Shown in pieces: positions 13,709 through 15,457 of a stretch of DNA of 15,457 nucleotides. The notes under the pieces are model-generated. The model made no database searches. It saw nothing but the letters and a program-made list of their open reading frames with translations, and was not told the DNA's origin. The position numbers and the translations under genes were made by a program. Each line of letters begins with the position of its first letter. The first letter of the stretch is position 1. Source of the stretch: Bacillota bacterium (GTDB lineage Bacteria > Bacillota > Clostridia > Peptostreptococcales > Anaerovoracaceae); assembly GCA_017534025.1 (NCBI GenBank), contig JAFWDF010000064.1:1-15457 (forward strand). The letters are read 5' to 3'.

Positions 13709-15457
13709 TTACAGATTCTTGCCGATGGACTTCAGATAGTTGAGTACCTTTTCCTGAGAGAGCGGTTCATCACAGCATCTGAAACCGATCGCATCGTATA
13801 CCGCGTTGAAGATTGCGGACGGAGTAGGCTGAGTAGGACCTTCGCCGGATTCCTTAGCACCGTAAGGAGCGGATGGGTCGAAGGATTCTACGATAGTAGC
13901 TTCTACTTCCGGCATATCCATAGTACCGATAAGCTTGTAGTCGTGGAAGGACGGATTCAGCAGACGGCCGTCGTCAGCATATCTCATTTCTTCTGTCAGA
14001 GCGTGGCCCATACCCATCTGGATACCGCCGTGTACCTGACCTTCGCAGGACATAGGGTTGATCGGCTGGCCAAGGTCACCGGCTTCAGTAACCTTGAGAA
14101 CGTGAACGTTACCAGTGTAGAGGTCAACTTCAACTTCCGCGATCTGGCAGGTGAAGCCCTGAGTCGGCGAATGACCGATGTTGCCGCCCTGCTGGATACC
14201 CTTACGTCTTGGAGGTGTGAACTGACCGGTAGTTACCAGCGGACCATTTGCGGAGATGTACTGCTGTACAACTTCGATCCAGTCAACGTTCTTCTTCTTT
14301 CTTTCATAGATAGAATAGAACTGATAGTCCTTAACGCCAACTTCCTGGCCACGGCAGCCCATGATCGCGGCCGCAACCGGGAACAGTTGTGCATTAGCAG
14401 CTTCGCAGGCTCTTCTGATAGCCCAGCCTGTAGCATACGTTACACGGGAAGCGAATGTACCAAGGTCGAATGTAGTGGACTGGGAGTCTCTGGATTCAAC
14501 CTTCACGTCTTCCGCTCTTACGCCCAGCGTTTCCGCTGCCATCTGAGCCATAGCCATATCTGCACCCTGACCGATGTCAGTAGCGCCGCAGTAGAGTACT
14601 ACGTTGTTTTCGCCTTCGATCTTAACCACAGCAACTGTATGAGGCTTGTAGGACAGATACAGAGTGTAGGAAGTACCGGTGATGTAGTTACCGCCGGACA
14701 GACCAATACCCTTACCGAACGGCAGCTTGCCCCACTTCTTTTCGAAGTCGCAGTTTTCAGCAGCTACAGTCAGTGCCTTCTTGTATTCACAGTGCGGAAT
14801 ATATACCATGTTCCGGCAGGTATGACCGGATTCAATAGCATTGATCAGACGGATCTGCAGAGGATTCATACCGAGTCTTTCAGCAGCCATATCCAGTAAA
14901 AGTTCCATAGCGAATCTTGGCTGGGAGCCGCCGAGACCTCTGTGCGCACCGCAGGTCTGCGTGTTCGTGTAGATCAGTTTGCCCATGAACTTCGCAGCCG
15001 GCAGGATGTAAGGCAGGTGTGTCATGGAAGCGGTGTAGAACAGTACTACAACACCCCAGGACATGTAAGCGCCCGCTACCATAATCTCATTGAAATCCAG
15101 TGCGGTCATGTGACCTTCCTTATCGAAGCCTACTCTGAAATTCATGTACGCAGGATGGTGGCCCTGGCCCTGAGCAAATACTTCCGATCTTTCATAAGCA
15201 GCAGTTACAGGACGGCCAACTCTGGAGGAGAACTTGGAAACAACGAAGTCTGCTGTAGTAGCAACACCCTTGCCGCCGAAGCCGCCGCCCAGGAGAGGAA
15301 CTGTGATCCGGATGTCTTTCAGAGGCATCTGCAGAACCTTAGCCAGCTGCTGGTGAGTATAGTGAGGTACCTGGCAGGTAGCCCACAGGTGGAGCTTGCC
15401 CTTGTGAACGTCGAAGTCAGCTACTGCTGCCTGCGGTTCGATGAAGGACTGATGATA
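13709..15457 (-). CDS. Molybdopterin-binding subunit of a xanthine dehydrogenase-family hydroxylase (5' end outside window)
   Basis: 582 residues are visible; the frame stays open to the right edge, with LWATCQVPHYTHQQLA before the internal Met at 15328, so that Met is not the start. The large subunit of molybdenum hydroxylases adds water-derived oxygen to N-heterocycles, aldehydes or aromatic CoA esters. Numbering from the window edge, I see GGGFGGK (57-63), a CGAHRGLGG loop with Arg173, a GATDIGQG cofactor loop and the C-terminal GAKESGEGP containing the presumed catalytic Glu539. The N-terminal hammerhead part and any FeS and FAD subunits would lie to the right. The substrate is unclear; the CGAHRGLGG loop is not the usual xanthine dehydrogenase form. 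Codon use (AGA, CGT, GTA, GCT, CCT) is distinctly biased relative to the B12 operon, suggesting high expression. Confidence 0.93.
   Translation of the reverse strand, partial: YHQSFIEPQAAVADFDVHKGKLHLWATCQVPHYTHQQLAKVLQMPLKDIRITVPLLGGGFGGKGVATTADFVVSKFSSRVGRPVTAAYERSEVFAQGQGHHPAYMNFRVGFDKEGHMTALDFNEIMVAGAYMSWGVVVLFYTASMTHLPYILPAAKFMGKLIYTNTQTCGAHRGLGGSQPRFAMELLLDMAAERLGMNPLQIRLINAIESGHTCRNMVYIPHCEYKKALTVAAENCDFEKKWGKLPFGKGIGLSGGNYITGTSYTLYLSYKPHTVAVVKIEGENNVVLYCGATDIGQGADMAMAQMAAETLGVRAEDVKVESRDSQSTTFDLGTFASRVTYATGWAIRRACEAANAQLFPVAAAIMGCRGQEVGVKDYQFYSIYERKKKNVDWIEVVQQYISANGPLVTTGQFTPPRRKGIQQGGNIGHSPTQGFTCQIAEVEVDLYTGNVHVLKVTEAGDLGQPINPMSCEGQVHGGIQMGMGHALTEEMRYADDGRLLNPSFHDYKLIGTMDMPEVEATIVESFDPSAPYGAKESGEGPTQPTPSAIFNAVYDAIGFRCCDEPLSQEKVLNYLKSIGKNL

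Overview
The window looks like chromosome from an anaerobic Clostridia-type Firmicute. Support for this: AGGAGG-type ribosome binding sites, exported lipoproteins with Gram-positive-style lipoboxes, a cobalamin riboswitch with a terminator platform, short A/T-rich intergenic stretches between moderately GC-rich genes, and a molybdenum hydroxylase of the xanthine dehydrogenase superfamily. Species cannot be named from the sequence alone.

Left part (1-4187): the 3' end of a membrane sensor histidine kinase (+) converges, across a bidirectional terminator, on a small COG3323 protein (-) homologous to the insert domain of NIF3/YqfO. Next come a beta-helix lipoprotein with a Pro-rich tandem-repeat tail (+), its terminator, a good sigma-A promoter, a 63-residue unknown protein and an SRAP/YedK abasic-site-shielding protein whose start is fixed by its catalytic Cys2.

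Central part (4197-10057, all on -): a five-gene cobalamin-riboswitch operon. In transcription order it holds an exported lipoprotein version of the cobaltochelatase CbiK, a lipoprotein made of two related beta-rich domains, a BtuF/FepB-type binding lipoprotein, a FecCD/BtuC permease, and an ATPase with a ~120-residue C-terminal extension. Junctions are 9 nt, 6 nt, a 4-nt ATGA overlap and 0 nt, so the genes are almost certainly co-transcribed. The layout suggests capture, and perhaps metal handling, of a corrinoid or other tetrapyrrole outside the membrane, followed by ABC import and feedback by B12. The riboswitch carries an unusual three-copy 17-bp tandem repeat inside its 5' portion.

Right part (10058-15457): a repeat-rich intergenic stretch, a terminator, a membrane acyltransferase-3 protein (-), an FlK-like hot-dog thioesterase (-) and a LysR regulator (-) just upstream of it. 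A divergent promoter region leads to a 33-residue ORF (+) and then about 440 bp with several hairpins/terminators and a possible small RNA. Last is the 3' two-thirds or more of a molybdopterin-binding hydroxylase subunit (-) that runs off the right edge. That gene and the 33-residue ORF use AGA/GTA/GCT-type codons, unlike the B12 operon, which suggests they are strongly expressed.
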